Positions 6,872-8,853 of a stretch of 8,853 nucleotides of DNA are shown here, piece by piece. Position 1 is the first letter of the stretch; each line of letters starts with the position of its first letter. The notes under the pieces were generated by a model. The model had not been told where the DNA came from and did no database searches. It saw nothing but the letters and a program-made list of their open reading frames with translations. The position numbers and the translations under genes were made by a program. This DNA is from Flavobacteriaceae bacterium UBA5950 (GTDB lineage: Bacteria > Bacteroidota > Bacteroidia > Flavobacteriales > Flavobacteriaceae), in NCBI GenBank assembly GCA_002430545.1, contig DJCM01000028.1, positions 1 through 8,853 of the forward strand, given 5' to 3'.

Positions 6872-6941
6872 CCCCGTAGTTCAACGGATAGAATAGAAGT
6901 TTCCTAAACTTTAGATTCAGGTTCGATTCCTGGCGGGGCTA
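6870..6941 (+). tRNA. tRNA-Arg (anticodon CCT)
   Basis: A complete 72-base cloverleaf folded by hand. The acceptor AGCCCCG pairs with CGGGGCT over 7 bp, and the discriminator is A at 6941. T8 and A9 are followed by the D stem GTTC/GAAT, with one G-T pair. The anticodon stem GAAGT/ACTTT, with one G-T pair, closes the loop TTCCTAA, so the anticodon is CCT and reads the Arg codon AGG. A short AGAT variable region and a T arm TCAGG/CCTGG around TTCGATT complete it. CCA is not encoded; CTA follows. The acceptor starts on the second base of the cruF TAG stop. It lies 8 bp from the stop of the convergent exoprotein gene. No separate strong promoter is visible; a TATTTTTTG stretch at 6843-6851 is a weak candidate. 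Confidence 0.95.
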
Positions 6942-6949
6942 CTAGATGG

Positions 6950-8853
6950 CTAGAGCTTGATAATCTTCAATTTCTTGTGTGTAGTTTCCCCATCAATTTG
7001 AACAAAATAGACTCCTCTAGATAGATTACTCAAATCCAACTCGGTTTGCCTTGACGAGCCAAGAATGTGATATTGAATTAACATTCGCTTTCCGCGAATA
7101 TTAAAAACAGAGATAGTAATGCCTTGGTCCTTTCCACCGACACCAACAACAACAAGACCATCAGTCGGGTTGGGATAAGAACTGATTTCATTCGAAACTT
7201 CGATTTCACACCCAACTTCATCAACTGTCGTATTGAGAGGTGTTACAGGACACTCATCAATATCATCGTGGATGCCGTCATTATCACTGTCGTTTTCAGG
7301 ATCGGTAATCACACATCCAAACGCATCGACTGCAGACCCTGCTGGGGTATTTGGGCACTGATCGACAACATTGGAAACGCCGTCATTATCACTGTCGTCA
7401 TCTGGATCGGTAATCACACATCCAAACGCATCGACTACAGACCCTGCTGGGGTATTTGGGCATTGATCTACATCATTGGAAATACCATCCTCATCGTCAT
7501 CTGGGTCATCAACATGACCGGAGCAATCATCCCCTACGGTATAAGAGAGATACTCGGTAACTGCCAATCCACCTCGAAATGCAAACTTACAGGCATAGCT
7601 CAATACTTCACCATCGTTTTGGTTTGCAAGAACAGCTCTGAATCGCCGCCCTTCAACATAGATCATGCCGGTTTCAGTAAAAGGAGATTCTTTCCATAGA
7701 TATGCATTCAAGTCTTGTTTGTCATCTAGCAATTCAAATTCAATAATCACATTCGTTCCATCAGTCTCAAAGCGATATGTATAGCCAACTTCAAAAGACC
7801 CTTGCGTGGCAGTATCAGATTCTCCAGTACAGGCGGTGTTTTCAACCTCCTCAGGGGTGGTTATAGAGATGGTTTTGGTTTCACTAGAAATATTGTCACT
7901 TTGATCTTTTACACCAATGGTAAATTCATAGCTTGTATTGGGGGTAAGCCCATCCACAGTGGCAGTCATTTCAACTCCAGAGGTTCCGATAAACGTCTGT
8001 GTGCTGTTGTTTTGCGTAACGCTAAATACGACGATCCCAGAATTGTCTTCTGCGCTTAGCGAGAAGCTTGCAGAATTTGGTGTAGTTGAATCGATACTCG
8101 CACTTAAATTTGTTGGAACTTCTGTATCGGGCTCGCTATCTATGGGCTCTCCATATACTTCCACTTCATACAAACTATAACCGTACTCTGTATTTCGATT
8201 TGTAAAATACAATCTTAAAAACCTTCCTTGCCCACTGAGTATATGTTCCTCATTTTCACCACGACCTGAGGAAACACTTGTCAAGGTTACCCAGTTGGTA
8301 TTATCTGTCGAGATTTCAATCTGATAAGCAAGGGCAGATGCAGTTTCCCAAAATAGAGAGATGTTATCAACCTTATAAATCCCCTGTAGGTCAATGGTTA
8401 GCCACTGTGGATCTTCAAATAAGCTCGACCAACGAGTTTCATAATCCCCATCGACTGCCAACTTACCAGCATATGCATCTTCAACGCTGCTGGTTGTGAC
8501 AGGTTTTTGAAAAGCAATATTTATTTTTTCTAGGGCAGTTATAACAATCGTATCGGAGGCCTTTGCCCCTTCATTATCGGTAACTTCGAGTTGCAGTTCG
8601 TGAACGCCAACTGAAAAAGTTAGGGTTGGGGTACTTCCTGTTGCGATGACTTCATTGTCTTTGAGCCATTGATAAGAGTGAATGTTTCCATCAGAGTCGC
8701 TACTGGCTGATCCGTCGAGCTGAATGGTCAGTCGATCTAATCCTTCATTGGCATAACTTTCAATATCCTCTCCAGCATCAGCGATGGGGGGATCGTTGTT
8801 CAAGCGTGCAACAAACACGGTTAGCGAATCCGCAGCAGTCGAACCGAAATTAT
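6950..8853 (-). CDS. Secreted multidomain protein with T9SS sorting domain (N-terminus outside window)
   Basis: The C-terminal 633 residues of a larger exported protein; the frame stays open to the window edge, so start, signal peptide and any catalytic domain lie beyond. Counting from the first visible codon: a PKD-type Ig-like domain (about 20-107; PPIADAGED, LDGSASSDSDG, YQWLKDN); a discoidin/F5-8 type C domain (111-234; NIAFQKPVTTSS, AVDGDYETRWSS, DPQWLTIDLQ) that could bind sugars; fibronectin III (about 243-332); an unnamed module (337-443); three Asp-rich thrombospondin type 3 calcium-binding repeats (about 449-552; DSDNDG, DQCPNTPAG); and a type IX secretion C-terminal domain (about 555-633; SYPNPTDG, VFNIRGKRM, LSRGVYFVQI, KKLKIIKL). 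This order is typical of flavobacterial surface polysaccharide-degrading enzymes or adhesins. The discoidin domain favours the former, but no catalytic domain is visible. The gene converges on the tRNA with an 8-bp gap. Confidence 0.93.
   Translation of the reverse strand, partial: NFGSTAADSLTVFVARLNNDPPIADAGEDIESYANEGLDRLTIQLDGSASSDSDGNIHSYQWLKDNEVIATGSTPTLTFSVGVHELQLEVTDNEGAKASDTIVITALEKINIAFQKPVTTSSVEDAYAGKLAVDGDYETRWSSLFEDPQWLTIDLQGIYKVDNISLFWETASALAYQIEISTDNTNWVTLTSVSSGRGENEEHILSGQGRFLRLYFTNRNTEYGYSLYEVEVYGEPIDSEPDTEVPTNLSASIDSTTPNSASFSLSAEDNSGIVVFSVTQNNSTQTFIGTSGVEMTATVDGLTPNTSYEFTIGVKDQSDNISSETKTISITTPEEVENTACTGESDTATQGSFEVGYTYRFETDGTNVIIEFELLDDKQDLNAYLWKESPFTETGMIYVEGRRFRAVLANQNDGEVLSYACKFAFRGGLAVTEYLSYTVGDDCSGHVDDPDDDEDGISNDVDQCPNTPAGSVVDAFGCVITDPDDDSDNDGVSNVVDQCPNTPAGSAVDAFGCVITDPENDSDNDGIHDDIDECPVTPLNTTVDEVGCEIEVSNEISSYPNPTDGLVVVGVGGKDQGITISVFNIRGKRMLIQYHILGSSRQTELDLSNLSRGVYFVQIDGETTHKKLKIIKL
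7299..7502 (-). repeat. Tandem DNA repeat encoding thrombospondin-3 units (105 + 99 bp)
   Basis: Two adjacent copies, 7299-7403 (105 bp) and 7404-7502 (99 bp), begin with the same GGATCGGTAATCACACATCC. By hand I count four mismatches over roughly the first 75-80 aligned bases, after which they diverge; the lengths differ by two codons. Each encodes one Asp-rich TSP3 unit of 35 or 33 residues with DQCPNTPAG and VDAFGCVITDP. A third, diverged unit (DECPVTP) lies towards the C-terminus. The near identity suggests a recent in-frame duplication. Confidence 0.85.

Noticed and set aside
6871..6940. Alternative tRNA boundary starting at G6871 with discriminator T
   Set aside because: It would put A at position 8 and shift the D stem; starting at A6870 restores T8, A9 and discriminator A73.
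6920..6941. Integration attachment site at the tRNA-Arg 3' end
   Set aside because: No second copy of the tRNA 3' end and no integrase is visible in the window.
6938..6956. Hairpin GCT(A)CTAG-ATGG-CTAGAGC between the tRNA and the exoprotein gene as a terminator
   Set aside because: The 7-bp stem has a bulge, overlaps the tRNA 3' end, and is not followed by a T run on either strand.
7299..7502. CRISPR-like array
   Set aside because: The repeats are 99-105 bp, contiguous, in frame and encode TSP3 units; there are no unique spacers.
7124..7699. Plus-strand open frame of 191 codons opposite the exoprotein gene
   Set aside because: It is antisense to TSP3 and T9SS coding sequence, repeats with the DNA repeat, and shows no independent protein features.
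8816..8818. GTG as the start of the exoprotein
   Set aside because: The frame continues open to the window edge, the protein there is mid-domain, and no signal peptide follows.

Overview
The window looks like a chromosome piece from a marine, pigmented member of the Bacteroidota, most likely a flavobacterium. The evidence is a type IX secretion (T9SS) C-terminal sorting domain on a large modular exoprotein, flavobacterial-type carotenoid desaturases, no Shine-Dalgarno sequences but A-rich leaders, and one perfect Bacteroidota-type TAnnTTTG promoter element. These assignments come from reading motifs and remembered family sequences; no search was run.

Layout. (1) 20-499, a Rieske-like Tat lipoprotein with an unusual ligand arrangement. 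(2) 573-3478, a tight plus-strand run: crtI-type phytoene desaturase, a pirin-family cupin, and a heavy-metal-associated (HMA) domain fused to a MauE-like membrane module. (3) 3473-4006 on the minus strand, a small NADPH-dependent FMN reductase-type flavoprotein that converges on run 2 with dovetailed stop codons. (4) 4084-6871, a plus-strand operon of crtA-like monooxygenase, crtD-type desaturase and cruF-type hydratase, with start/stop overlaps of 4 bp and 1 bp. (5) 6870-6941, tRNA-Arg(CCT), whose first two bases lie inside the cruF stop codon. (6) 6950 to the window edge on the minus strand, the C-terminal 633 residues of a secreted multidomain protein: PKD, discoidin/F5-8C, fibronectin III, an unnamed module, thrombospondin-3 calcium repeats and a T9SS sorting domain.

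How the genes work together. CrtI makes the long polyene (lycopene) from phytoene. CruF, CrtD and the CrtA-like enzyme would then act on the acyclic (psi) end: C-1' hydration, C-3',4' desaturation and C-2' oxidation. The set parallels purple-bacterial crtC/crtD/crtA of the spheroidene pathway, with the unrelated CruF in place of CrtC. The expected product is a monocyclic carotenoid of the saproxanthin/myxol type carrying oxygen at C-2'. Phytoene synthase (crtB), lycopene cyclase (crtY) and ring hydroxylase (crtZ) are not in the window and must lie elsewhere.

The most interesting observations are the CrtA-like enzyme as a candidate C-2' oxygenase, the tRNA overlapping the cruF stop codon, the exchanged Cys/His spacing in the Rieske-like protein, and a possibly leaderless GTG start for crtI. 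There is no gene-free stretch above 300 bases, and I see no insertion sequence, CRISPR array or prophage gene.
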